A stretch of DNA of 8,250 nucleotides from Rhodospirillales bacterium (GCA_018664265.1 JABJOR010000548.1:1-8250), one strand, 5' to 3'. Shown: positions 1 through 7,698, numbered from the stretch's first letter. Notes: a model not told the origin generated them from the sequence alone. A program made the numbers and translations.

Positions 1-996
1 GCCTGGCCAGACAGGGGCCGGGTCCGTTAAAGGCCATGCCTCTCGGCAATCGCGAGGGCGTCGGCCATATTGCTCAGCAAACGATTTGGCGAAATGCGAT
101 AGACTGAGATACCCGCAAGCTACTGAAATTTCCCGGATCGATAAATTCGTATTGGTGAGCATTACACGAGCATGTTGCAAGCGAAGCAACCTGTAATGTG
201 CGATAGCCGAACGGCCAACATGCTTTTGGAATAATCGCTCCATTTTGCGTTGTGATATATTAACATGCTCTGCGACTTCTGGAATAGAGAGCGGCTCTTC
301 CACATTCCTGTACATCATTGTTATCGCCTTACGCACACTTGGGTGCATAATTTCAAACTGTGTATCAGGAAGCGTTCTTTGCAGCGTTTCAGGGCCACGA
401 ACCTGATGATGAATAATATGCTCTGCTATTTCATGGGCAAATTGAGGGGTATGCCGTCTGGATATATCATCCAGCATCATATCCATTCCGGCTGCACCAC
501 CAGCAATTGTGCTTCGTTTACGGTCGGTGACATACAGCATTTCTTCAACAATTGTATCCGGAAAAGCCTCGGCAAAAGCATGAGAACAATACCACAAAAT
601 TGCTGCCCGGTAGCCGCCCATCAATCCCGCACGTGCCAGAATATAAGTGCCAATATCCATAGCCCCCAAATGAACGCCTATGCGATCCAGTCTGCGCAAC
701 CATGCGAATAAAGCTTTGTCCTCATAATGCTCACTATCCCAGCTACCACACACGAAAACGCGATCTATTTTTCGATCCGGTTCAGTTAATGCAATCGTTT
801 CAAGTGGCATACCATTGCTGGAAGTAACTGGGCCACCTTCCGATGATAAGAAATCCCAACTAAAAAGTATTTTCCCAGTCAAATAATTAGCCACACGCAT
901 AGGCTCTATCGTGGACGTCAAAGCCATCATGTTGAACCTGGGTATCAACACAAAAGACATGCGAACTGTCTCATCTTTTTGTGAATTACTAGCCAT
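1..996 (-). CDS. GlxA-family AraC-type transcriptional regulator, CdhR/GbdR-like (3' end beyond the left edge)
   Basis: An open frame runs from ATG at 994-996 to the window edge with no stop, giving 332 visible residues. Residues about 12-190 form a DJ-1/PfpI (class I amidotransferase-like) domain. About 218-318 form an AraC-type double helix-turn-helix, ending in the typical ACGYLSLSHFAKSF and YGRRPRDCR stretches. At the nucleophile elbow the sequence is GAMDIG (111-116), so the catalytic cysteine of true amidases is absent. This is usual for regulators of the GbdR/CdhR group, where the domain is thought to sense a ligand. These proteins activate genes for glycine betaine or carnitine catabolism. 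The divergent beta-keto acid cleavage enzyme supports a carnitine-type inducer. The family is usually about 320-370 residues, so only the tail is missing. The Shine-Dalgarno site is weak. The family assignment is firm; the ligand is inferred from context. Confidence 0.88.
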   Translation of the reverse strand, partial: MASNSQKDETVRMSFVLIPRFNMMALTSTIEPMRVANYLTGKILFSWDFLSSEGGPVTSSNGMPLETIALTEPDRKIDRVFVCGSWDSEHYEDKALFAWLRRLDRIGVHLGAMDIGTYILARAGLMGGYRAAILWYCSHAFAEAFPDTIVEEMLYVTDRKRSTIAGGAAGMDMMLDDISRRHTPQFAHEIAEHIIHHQVRGPETLQRTLPDTQFEIMHPSVRKAITMMYRNVEEPLSIPEVAEHVNISQRKMERLFQKHVGRSAIAHYRLLRLQHARVMLTNTNLSIREISVACGYLSLSHFAKSFAEQYGRRPRDCREAWPLTDPAPVWPG

Positions 997-1044
997 ATTC
1001 AGCCGTTTTCTACCAATAAAAACTCTTATGGCGAAAATACACTA

Positions 1045-1106
1045 TAACCGACGAATTTCCATTAAAAACTCCGATTGATTCCGTATTTATTCTATGACCA
1101 TATATT
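1045..1106. promoter_or_regulatory. Possible AraC-type operator and divergent promoter region between the regulator and the cleavage enzyme
   Basis: The 157-base gap between the divergent starts contains two similar direct half-sites, CCGACGAATTTCC at 1048-1060 and CCGATTGATTCC at 1071-1082. Their starts are 23 bases apart, about two helical turns, as expected for AraC-family monomers binding side by side. The second half-site includes TTGATT (1075-1080), a passable -35 for the rightward gene. AT-rich -10 candidates follow around 1100-1106, but none is well spaced. On the minus strand, TATAGT (1041-1046) could serve as the -10 of the regulator gene, with no good -35. The repeats are seen directly; the operator role is inference. 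Confidence 0.35.
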
Positions 1107-1153
1107 TGCGACAATGAATTTTATATCGTTATTTTCCAGGGAGGAGACCCCGT

Positions 1154-2038
1154 ATGAACAGTGAAGTCATTATCAGTTGCGCCGTGACCGGTGCAGGCGA
1201 TTCAACCGGTCGCAGCGACAAGGTTCCAGTCACACCCCAACAAATTGCTGATTCTGCAATCGAAGCAGCAAAAGCCGGTGCAGCCATTGCCCACATCCAC
1301 GTTCGCGACCCAAAAACGGGCAAGGGCTCACGAGACGTTGAACTGTTTCATGAAACTGTTGAAATTGTTCGTGCCAGCGATACTGATGTCATCATCAATC
1401 TGACCGCAGGTATGGGTGGCGACTGGTCTCCAGACCCCGCAAATCCGGTCAATGGCACACCAGACTCTGACATGATTGGCCCTGAAGAACGCTTGGCGCA
1501 CGTCATAGCTCTGAAGCCTGAAATCTGTACTCTTGATTGTGGCTCTCTCAATTTTGGTGATGCACAGGACTTGTATGTAGCAACTCCGCCAATGCTGCGT
1601 GAAATGGCTAAAATTATTCAGGGTCTCGGCGTAAAACCAGAAATGGAAGTTTTCGACATGGGCATGGCCTGGATGGCAAACACCCTGGTCGAAGAAGGCC
1701 TCGTTGACGGCCCGCCAATGTATCAGATTTGTCTGGGCATTCCTTATGGTGCCCCCGCCACAACAAATTCCATGTCAGCAATCCAGAACATGCTGCCATC
1801 TGATGCCGTTTGGGCTGGCTTTGGTATATCCCGTATGCAAATGCCAATGGTTGCTCAGGCTATGCTTCTCGGCGGCAATGTCCGCGTCGGTCTGGAAGAT
1901 AATCTTTATCTGGACAAAGGCGTGCTTGCCACCAACGGTGATCTGGTTACTCGCGCGAAAGAAATCGTCGAGCGTCTGGGTGGGCGTGCTTTGTCACCGA
2001 ATGAAGCCCGCAAAAAGCTTGGAATGAAAGAAAAATAA
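1154..2038 (+). CDS. Beta-keto acid cleavage enzyme (BKACE, DUF849), probable 3-dehydrocarnitine cleavage enzyme
   Basis: This 294-residue protein has the normal length of the BKACE family. These enzymes are Zn-dependent TIM barrels that condense a beta-keto acid with acetyl-CoA and release acetoacetyl-CoA plus a shortened product. The zinc ligands match family positions: H47 and H49 in HIHVRD near strand 2, and E248 in VGLEDN near the C-terminus. The stretches [24 protein letters not shown] and [14 protein letters not shown] [14 protein letters not shown] are characteristic. As I recall them, overall phrasing is closest to the CdhC-type enzyme, which turns 3-dehydrocarnitine into glycine betaine and acetoacetyl-CoA. 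The start is set by a strong AGGGAGGAG at 1138-1146, 7 bases before ATG. The divergent CdhR-like regulator supports a carnitine role. No carnitine dehydrogenase or thioesterase gene is present in the window. The family is certain; the substrate is likely but inferred. Confidence 0.93.
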   Translation: MNSEVIISCAVTGAGDSTGRSDKVPVTPQQIADSAIEAAKAGAAIAHIHVRDPKTGKGSRDVELFHETVEIVRASDTDVIINLTAGMGGDWSPDPANPVNGTPDSDMIGPEERLAHVIALKPEICTLDCGSLNFGDAQDLYVATPPMLREMAKIIQGLGVKPEMEVFDMGMAWMANTLVEEGLVDGPPMYQICLGIPYGAPATTNSMSAIQNMLPSDAVWAGFGISRMQMPMVAQAMLLGGNVRVGLEDNLYLDKGVLATNGDLVTRAKEIVERLGGRALSPNEARKKLGMKEK

Positions 2039-2063
2039 TCTTGCAGCTATTCCGGATATTAAG

Positions 2064-2092
2064 AGGCCCCGGTAAATAACCGGGGCCTTTTT
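2064..2092 (+). terminator. Rho-independent terminator after the cleavage-enzyme gene
   Basis: A perfect 10-base-pair GC-rich stem, AGGCCCCGGT (2064-2073) with ACCGGGGCCT (2079-2088), closes a 5-base loop and runs straight into a T tract (2088-2092). It lies 26 bases after the stop codon. It separates the catabolic gene from the signalling genes that follow. Confidence 0.95.
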
Positions 2093-2138
2093 GCATCTTA
2101 TAATATGTTTTACCTTTTGCAGTTCTGCCTCAGCCTGT

Positions 2139-2166
2139 TAGACTTCAATTTTACCGATTCTATAAT
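2139..2166 (+). promoter_or_regulatory. Probable sigma70-type promoter of the diguanylate cyclase pair
   Basis: A consensus -10 hexamer TATAAT lies at 2161-2166. A 4/6 match to the -35, TAGACT, lies at 2139-2144, with a 16-base spacer. Transcription would begin near 2173, about 37 bases before the ATG at 2210. It sits just after the upstream terminator, where a new transcription unit is expected. Its position also argues against translation starting at the upstream in-frame ATG at 2105. Confidence 0.55.
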
Positions 2167-2209
2167 TTCGCCACACTCAATGTGTATGGTTCAGTCAAGG
2201 GACAGGACA

Positions 2210-3136
2210 ATGGGAAAGAAGAAGAATAACGAAACGTTCCCAACCCTTTCTAACGAAGAGGCTGAAGAGATTGTTCAGGAGTTAGGAAAAGCTCTGGATT
2301 CCCACCGCGAGTGGGCTGGAAATTTTCGAACCATGTTGGTTTGCCGTACCAAACCAGATTCCGTTGATCTGGATGAACAATCTCATAAAAAAACAGTTTT
2401 TGGATGTTGGTATTACGGCAATGTGAACCAACACCTCTTGGTCCACACAGGGTTCTCCATTGTTGGAGAGAATAGTAAAATCATGCACAGTCTTGCCCAG
2501 GAGCTAGCACAAACAGTTCTAAACAGCACCGATATCAAACCCGCTCTGTATCAATCGTTTGTTGAAAGTGTTGATCAGTTTCGACGCAGCATTCGAAAAC
2601 TGCTCAGTGAGGCATGGGATAGCCTTCGCTATACAGACCCCCTGACTGGTGTAATGACACGTACAGCCATGCAAGCTCGGCTGGAAGCAGAACAAGAACG
2701 CTCTCGTCGCAGTCTGCAAACTTGCTGTGTTGGCATTATGGACCTTGATAACTTTAAGAATGTTAATGACACCTATGGGCATTTGACCGGTGACAAGGTT
2801 CTGAAAAATGTCGCTGAATATGTAAACACCCATTTACGCCATTATGATCAGGTATTTCGGTATGGCGGCGAAGAATTTGTCTTATTGCTGCCCAATAGCA
2901 CACCAGAATCTGCTAAAGGGGTGCTTGATCGCCTACGCCAGGGCATAAAAAGGCAATCAGTGAAGACCGACAATGATTTTGATCTTCACGTTAGTGCTTC
3001 ATTCGGTGTCGCTGAACTTCTAACAGACGTATCTGTTGATGTTTCCATTGAACACGCCGATAAAGCCCTATACAAAGCTAAGGAGGCTGGTCGAAATAAA
3101 GTTCTGGTCTGGCAAAGCGGGGGCTCTGTCGGTTAA
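2210..3136 (+). CDS. Diguanylate cyclase, DgcZ-like: degenerate CZB domain plus GGDEF
   Basis: This 308-residue soluble protein should make cyclic di-GMP from two GTP. Residues about 15-132 are helical and align with the CZB zinc-sensing domain of E. coli DgcZ. About 140-300 are a GGDEF domain with D178-L-D, N186-D187, GGEEF at 219-223, and an RxxD product-inhibition site at R210-D213, five residues before GGEEF. In DgcZ the zinc ligands are H22, C52, H79 and H83. At the same spacing this protein has H32, T62, S89 and H93, so two ligands are replaced. A nearby C66 (in FGCW) or H79 might substitute. ATG 2210 is chosen because AAGGGA (2197-2202) lies 7 bases upstream. An in-frame ATG at 2105 would add 35 residues but lies upstream of the likely promoter. 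It is probably co-transcribed with the next cyclase. Cyclase function is well supported; zinc sensing is doubtful. Confidence 0.9.
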   Translation: MGKKKNNETFPTLSNEEAEEIVQELGKALDSHREWAGNFRTMLVCRTKPDSVDLDEQSHKKTVFGCWYYGNVNQHLLVHTGFSIVGENSKIMHSLAQELAQTVLNSTDIKPALYQSFVESVDQFRRSIRKLLSEAWDSLRYTDPLTGVMTRTAMQARLEAEQERSRRSLQTCCVGIMDLDNFKNVNDTYGHLTGDKVLKNVAEYVNTHLRHYDQVFRYGGEEFVLLLPNSTPESAKGVLDRLRQGIKRQSVKTDNDFDLHVSASFGVAELLTDVSVDVSIEHADKALYKAKEAGRNKVLVWQSGGSVG

Positions 3137-3154
3137 TATCTATAGGGGGTAGCT

Positions 3155-4324
3155 GTGGCAAAACGGAAATCATTTGCAGCGCATATTTTTGCGCCAGTGA
3201 CGATTACTTGGGACCAGTTCCTAAATCTATTATGGCCCTTTGGGCATAACACCCAATCGAAAAGGCAGCGGTACGCCCTGATCATATCTCGCGTACAATT
3301 TATCTCTGCCATTTTTGGTATATTGGTCCCCGTTTGGATTATCGTTGACTGGTACGTTATACCTGATCAGTGGCAGCAACTTGCTGGCTACCGTTTAATT
3401 TTCGGCGCAATTTTCATTGGTATTTCATTGCCACGAAATATTCCGGCTACACCGGCAATGACAATTCTCATGCTCGTAGCATTGCTGGCGATAGCACCAG
3501 CAATGTATCTTGCCACCCTGCCAATATTAGAACAGATGCCGACCCATGGCATTCAAGGAATTGCCCGCACGCTATACACATTTTTGCCTTATACTGTTGT
3601 TGGAGGGTTAAGCATATTTCCTCTAACCCTGCTTGAAACCGTTCTCTACAGTTTACCTGTCTTTGGATTCACAGCTTATGGGACTTGGCAACTAGACACA
3701 GGAAACTGGGAAGTCATGTTAAGTTCTTTATGGCTATTATTCCTGATTATGGGCATTTCTTGTTTTTCTGGCATGAGCCAACTTCAATATATGATCGCAT
3801 TGGTTAACCGGGCGTCGTTGGACCCACTAACAGGTGCTTTTACACGGCGCACAGGAACGGAAACAATTGATCTGCAATATCGCATTGCTTCCATGCATAA
3901 GACCCCCATGGCAATAGCCTTCTTTGATCTCGACAACTTTAAATCAGTCAATGATAACTTTGGACATGAAGAAGGTGATAATGCTCTTGTTCGAATGGCA
4001 GAGGCGTTGCGCTCGGCTCTTCGTCGTGGCGATTCACTTATAAGGTGGGGCGGAGAAGAATTTATCTTACTCCTCAGCAATGCTGATCATGACGGTGCCA
4101 GACTTGTCGTTGATCGAATTTTGAAAAATGGCTTTGGAAATCGCCCTGATGGTAAACCATTAACCGCCAGCATTGGCGTTTCTGAACTTCTCGCCGACAG
4201 CACACTTGACTGGCCCGAAATGGTAGACCTTGCCGACAGCCGCATGTATGAAGCCAAACAGTCCGGAAAAAACAGAGCTATATTTCCTGGGAATGAAACC
4301 ATGGTGGGCCCTGAAGCCGATTAA
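3155..4324 (+). CDS. Membrane-bound diguanylate cyclase (six-TM N-terminal domain plus GGDEF)
   Basis: This 389-residue protein starts at GTG 3155, with AGGGGG at 3144-3149 five bases upstream. It lies 18 bases after the preceding cyclase gene, suggesting an operon. Hydrophobic stretches at about 44-64, 77-92, 101-119, 140-160, 161-178 and 187-206 give six likely membrane segments, followed directly by a cytoplasmic GGDEF domain (about 215-375). Active-site features are intact: D258-L-D, N266-D267 and GGEEF at 299-303, with RxxD at R290-D293. The membrane part does not clearly match MASE1, MASE2 or 7TMR-DISM as I know them. What it senses is unknown. A roughly 40-residue cytoplasmic lead precedes the first membrane segment. 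Expected activity is cyclic di-GMP synthesis at the inner membrane. The GGDEF domain resembles that of the upstream neighbour, including GV-ELL-D near the C-terminus. Confidence 0.92.
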   Translation: MAKRKSFAAHIFAPVTITWDQFLNLLWPFGHNTQSKRQRYALIISRVQFISAIFGILVPVWIIVDWYVIPDQWQQLAGYRLIFGAIFIGISLPRNIPATPAMTILMLVALLAIAPAMYLATLPILEQMPTHGIQGIARTLYTFLPYTVVGGLSIFPLTLLETVLYSLPVFGFTAYGTWQLDTGNWEVMLSSLWLLFLIMGISCFSGMSQLQYMIALVNRASLDPLTGAFTRRTGTETIDLQYRIASMHKTPMAIAFFDLDNFKSVNDNFGHEEGDNALVRMAEALRSALRRGDSLIRWGGEEFILLLSNADHDGARLVVDRILKNGFGNRPDGKPLTASIGVSELLADSTLDWPEMVDLADSRMYEAKQSGKNRAIFPGNETMVGPEAD

Positions 4325-4369
4325 GAGTATATACTGATCTTTCTTTAGTGACTATCCGATGAGGCATCA

Positions 4370-5044
4370 ATGGAAATGATCTTCTTTGATCTCGACAATA
4401 CACTCTTTAATCACTCAGAAGCAGAACGGAAAGGTGCTATTGCATTTGCAAAAGCCATGAACCTGTTCAAACAGGGGGACAAAAATCAATTTTCGCAGTT
4501 ATGGCACCAGGCCAGCGAAAAATATATGAACAAGTTTCTGGCTGGTGAAATCAGCTTTCAAGAACAACGCAAATTCAGGCTTGAAGAAATTATTGGAAGG
4601 CCGCTTGAAGAGGAGGAGTTTGAATCTTTATTTCAGATATATCTAACCGCCTACCAAGAAAATTGGCATCTTTTCCCGGATACAATACCTGCACTGAATC
4701 AGCTTAAGCCAATAAGGCTGGGAATAATTACAAATGGCAATCGACAGCAGCAGCACCGGAAGCTTGAAATAACAGGAATACTAAACAAGTTTTCTTTAAT
4801 CATCGTTTCAGAAGATATTGGCAGCTCAAAACCCGATCCGGGAATTTTCATTCAGGCGTGTTTTCAGGCTGGCTTGCCCTGCTCTGAATGCATGTATATT
4901 GGCGATCAGCTAGAGACAGATGCCCGCGCAGCAACCATTGCAGGCTTGAGAGGGATCTGGTTAAACAGAGCCAATAATGTGTCAACTCCCGGCGACATAG
5001 AAATGATCAACTCCCTTATTGATATTCCTATTAAAGACACTTGA
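4370..5044 (+). CDS. HAD-superfamily (IA) hydrolase, YjjG-like phosphatase
   Basis: This 224-residue protein carries all four HAD motifs. Motif I is DLDNT with nucleophile D7 and acid D9. Motif II is TNG at 121-123, motif III is the lysine of SSKPD (K154), and motif IV is GDQLETD (178-184) with acidic D179 and D184. Residues about 15-100 form a helical C1 cap. The arrangement fits subfamily IA phosphatases such as the pyrimidine nucleotidase YjjG/YfnB or related sugar-phosphate phosphatases. The substrate cannot be read from the sequence. GAGG at 4361-4364 sits 5 bases before ATG. The 45-base gap after the second cyclase has no terminator, so co-transcription is possible. The gene's stop codon directly abuts the stop of the convergent beta-subunit gene. 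Confidence 0.88.
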   Translation: MEMIFFDLDNTLFNHSEAERKGAIAFAKAMNLFKQGDKNQFSQLWHQASEKYMNKFLAGEISFQEQRKFRLEEIIGRPLEEEEFESLFQIYLTAYQENWHLFPDTIPALNQLKPIRLGIITNGNRQQQHRKLEITGILNKFSLIIVSEDIGSSKPDPGIFIQACFQAGLPCSECMYIGDQLETDARAATIAGLRGIWLNRANNVSTPGDIEMINSLIDIPIKDT

Positions 5045-5908
5045 TCACATATGATAGCGTTCCATCACGGCCTGTAATTTATCAAGGTGATTTTTGGGAT
5101 CATGAGCGCTGAGCTGTGCAGGGGATGTATCATTCTTTAACAACTCCGCTTCAAAGCATGGGCGATCTTCATGATAGATTAGCCCGGTTGGAATTTTACC
5201 TTCACTATTCAGGTTCATGGTTTTGACAAAGGCCGCCCCACGATCATTGGGTGCATAGTCCGGGTCGGCATCAACATTATGAACTCTGGCATCCCAATCA
5301 GGAAACGTATCGTTATACGTTACGCAAGGTGACAAAACCTCCAAGAATGCAAAGCCTTTCTTGGCGCGAACATGCTCAAGCGCTTTTGTCATCAAATCAT
5401 TAAGCTGGTCTGCATCACGGGTAAATCCACGGGCAAGAAATGTGGTTCCCGGAATAGCCAGCCCCATTGAAACACCATCAATTGGCGCATCGGCAACAGC
5501 GTCTACAGCAGTTCCAGACGTTGGGGAATTCTGCCCCTTGGTCAGGCCATAGACAGCATTGTTCATTAATATATAAAGCACGCTGGCATTGCGTTTTAAG
5601 GCATGAACCAGATGGCCTCCGCCAATAGCATAACCATCTCCATCACCACCAGCGGCAATGACGGTCAATTCAGGATTGGCGAGAGCCGCGCCCGTTGCTG
5701 TTGGAAGCACACGGCCATGCATGGAATGATAGCCATAGGCATTGATATTGTTTTGCACAGAGCCTGAACAACCTATGCCCGTCAGCAACATGGTTTCATG
5801 GGGCGCAATACCTAGCTGAGCCAGCGAACGTTCCATGGCACCTTTAACACCGTAGTGTCCGCAACCGGAACACCAGACAGGATTTGTCGGGGTATAGGTC
5901 GTAGTCAT
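5045..5908 (-). CDS. korB: 2-oxoacid:ferredoxin oxidoreductase, beta subunit (KorB-like)
   Basis: This 287-residue protein binds thiamine diphosphate and one [4Fe-4S] cluster. With the alpha/gamma subunit it oxidatively decarboxylates a 2-oxoacid to its acyl-CoA, passing electrons to ferredoxin. Cluster cysteines are visible at C13 and C16 (WCSGCGH), C47 (GIGCSG) and C195 (LSPCVTYND). The TPP/Mg motif is GDGDG at 88-92 extended to NNAVYG (116-121). Length and pattern match two-subunit 2-oxoglutarate or general 2-oxoacid enzymes, not four-subunit pyruvate enzymes; no ferredoxin-like delta gene lies nearby. The start overlaps the stop of the upstream gene by 4 bases (ATGA, 5905-5908). GGAGG (complement of 5916-5920) lies 7 bases before the ATG. 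It is the last gene of the operon within this window. 2-oxoglutarate is the most likely substrate but is not proven by sequence. Confidence 0.93.
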   Translation of the reverse strand: MTTTYTPTNPVWCSGCGHYGVKGAMERSLAQLGIAPHETMLLTGIGCSGSVQNNINAYGYHSMHGRVLPTATGAALANPELTVIAAGGDGDGYAIGGGHLVHALKRNASVLYILMNNAVYGLTKGQNSPTSGTAVDAVADAPIDGVSMGLAIPGTTFLARGFTRDADQLNDLMTKALEHVRAKKGFAFLEVLSPCVTYNDTFPDWDARVHNVDADPDYAPNDRGAAFVKTMNLNSEGKIPTGLIYHEDRPCFEAELLKNDTSPAQLSAHDPKNHLDKLQAVMERYHM

Positions 5909-7698
5909 TTTGCGGCCTCCGCATCTTTAATTCGATTGGTCAACTCGTCAGACCAGAACGGTGTTCCATCATATTTACGAATACCATGCAATTTACTTGG
6001 ATCAGCCCCGGCACCACTGAGCACACGTTCAAGCTGCCCGCTTTCACTGTGTTCAACAACATAAACACGATCACAGGAAGCAATAAAATCCAGTGTCTCC
6101 TGAAGCAAAGGAAACAACACACGTGGTCTGTGAACCTGAAACTTGTAGCCCTCTTGTTCCAGCAGGTTATGGGTTTCGCTGATAATTCCACCAACAACAC
6201 CAACACCTATTATGCCAACCTTCGAGGCTGTATCACCATATACAATGGCTTTAGGCAACATAGGCTTGATGGTTTCAAGCTTGCGAGAACGTTTGTCCAT
6301 CATAGCCACACGGTTCGCCAAATCCGTAGAAACCTGTCCCCACTCATTGCGTTCATTTCCGGTAACAAGGCTCATACCTTCTGGCGTTCCAGGAATTGCC
6401 CAGGGAGAAATACCGTCTTTGGTAATTTTATACCGCTTATATTCATCCAGCTCAGCAACCTCTGCGGCATCAAGCATTTTACCTGTATCCATCTCAACAC
6501 TGTCGAGATCAAAATATGGCACGGTCATGGTGTCTTGAGACAGCGCACGATCAAGGGCAATGAAGACAGGACACTGAGCAATCTGTGCGAGGTTGGTTGC
6601 CAGAGCGCCAATTTCAAAGCACTCATGAGAATTTCCAGGTGCCAGTACAATACGGGGGAAATCACCATTACCGCCACTGATCATCATGCCAAGATCACTT
6701 TGCTCAACCTTGGTCGGCATGCCGGTAGACGGCCCTGCACGTTGGCTGTTAACAATTACCATGGGAATTTCAGCAGAACCACAATGGCTGATACTTTCCC
6801 CCATCAGGGCAATGCCGGGACTGGATGATCCGGTCATAGCGCGGGCGCCTGTCAAAGATGCACCGATTGCCATGTTAATAGCTGACAGCTCGTCTTCCGC
6901 CTGAACCATAACGCCATCGAACTGTGGCAGGTTTTTGCCCAACCAATCCATGACTTCCGTAGCGGGTGTAATTGGATACCCGGCATAAAACCGTCCGCCA
7001 GCAGCAAGAAAACCAAAGGCCGTGGCCTCGTTCCCGGTAATAAACAGATGATCTTTCTTTTCACCTTTTGGCAATTGCAGCATTTGATGGCCAACAGTCA
7101 GGCCAAACTCATCAGCAACTTCAAAGCCCAGTTTAAGAGCCTGGCGGTTGCCCTCCATGGCACGGCCCTTAAGTTTCTTGAAACGATTGGTCAGATATTG
7201 ATCGGCCTCGATATCAGCCAAGCCAAGAACGCGCGACAGCAAACCAAACCCGAAGCTGTTCTTGAACAAGTCACGCGCTAGCTCCCGAACAGAATAACGA
7301 CTGAATGGCACTTCCAGTAAGGTGACTGTTTCAGGGACAATACCTTCCGGTAACGGACCACGAGACGTGTCATAAATAACAATTGCATCATCTGTCAGAT
7401 ACGGTCCGCGCAGGCGAATAGCTTCATCATCAAAGGCAACCAGAATATTAATGGCACTGCCCAATCCGCCGTGCTGCTCGAATGAACCACGCACCAGAGC
7501 CGATGCATGCCCACCTTTGATACGCGAAGCAATATTGCTGGTCCTATAAAGGTTCAGGCCATGATGCGCCAAGACGTCTGAAAGCAACGTAACAATTGTC
7601 AGAGAACCATCGCCGCCTTGGCCTGCCACACAAACGGTGAGGTCATCGCACAGGCGCGGCTCGGAAGTGAACTTTTTCATATCAGTCATAATATTCAT
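5905..7698 (-). CDS. korA: 2-oxoacid:ferredoxin oxidoreductase, fused gamma-alpha subunit (KorA-like)
   Basis: This 597-residue protein fuses two domains that are separate in some archaeal enzymes. Residues about 20-205 are the gamma domain, with GQGGDGS at 26-32 and SRIKGGHAS further on. From about 218 comes the alpha (pyrimidine-binding) domain with the signature YPITP at 241-245, a QAEDELSAI stretch and a TGSSSPGIALM region. The C-terminal part (about 480-590) is the transketolase-C-like domain. The length is normal for the KorA fusion type. ATG 7698 is the start: its A overlaps the upstream stop as ATGA (7695-7698), and GAGG (complement of 7706-7709) lies 7 bases upstream. In-frame Met4 and Met7 are less well placed. 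The ATGA overlaps at both ends imply translational coupling and balanced subunit synthesis. Confidence 0.94.
   Translation of the reverse strand: MNIMTDMKKFTSEPRLCDDLTVCVAGQGGDGSLTIVTLLSDVLAHHGLNLYRTSNIASRIKGGHASALVRGSFEQHGGLGSAINILVAFDDEAIRLRGPYLTDDAIVIYDTSRGPLPEGIVPETVTLLEVPFSRYSVRELARDLFKNSFGFGLLSRVLGLADIEADQYLTNRFKKLKGRAMEGNRQALKLGFEVADEFGLTVGHQMLQLPKGEKKDHLFITGNEATAFGFLAAGGRFYAGYPITPATEVMDWLGKNLPQFDGVMVQAEDELSAINMAIGASLTGARAMTGSSSPGIALMGESISHCGSAEIPMVIVNSQRAGPSTGMPTKVEQSDLGMMISGGNGDFPRIVLAPGNSHECFEIGALATNLAQIAQCPVFIALDRALSQDTMTVPYFDLDSVEMDTGKMLDAAEVAELDEYKRYKITKDGISPWAIPGTPEGMSLVTGNERNEWGQVSTDLANRVAMMDKRSRKLETIKPMLPKAIVYGDTASKVGIIGVGVVGGIISETHNLLEQEGYKFQVHRPRVLFPLLQETLDFIASCDRVYVVEHSESGQLERVLSGAGADPSKLHGIRKYDGTPFWSDELTNRIKDAEAAK

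Noticed and set aside
265..711. A 148-codon plus-strand open frame inside the left-hand regulator region.
   Set aside because: It lies antisense to a clear AraC/GlxA-type protein that reads through on the minus strand. Its product shows no recognisable domain and its composition is atypical.
2172..2185. Short inverted repeat ACAC/GTGT in the leader of the first cyclase gene, considered as a riboswitch or operator.
   Set aside because: Only four base pairs are possible and the leader is about 37 bases, too short for a c-di-GMP riboswitch. It is likely chance.
2105..2209. An N-terminal extension of the first cyclase from ATG 2105, with a hydrophobic start resembling a signal peptide or membrane anchor.
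   Set aside because: ATG 2105 has no Shine-Dalgarno site, and a good promoter lies inside the extension (2139-2166). ATG 2210 has a well-placed AAGGGA. DgcZ-like proteins also start close to the CZB domain.
4325..4369. A possible separate promoter for the HAD gene based on TATACT at 4330-4335.
   Set aside because: No acceptable -35 hexamer occurs at the right distance, so read-through from the cyclase genes is equally likely.
5986..6828. A 280-codon plus-strand open frame across the KorA-like gene.
   Set aside because: It is fully antisense to a strongly conserved gene. The translated product has no family features and no convincing ribosome site, so it is a shadow of the codon pattern on the other strand.
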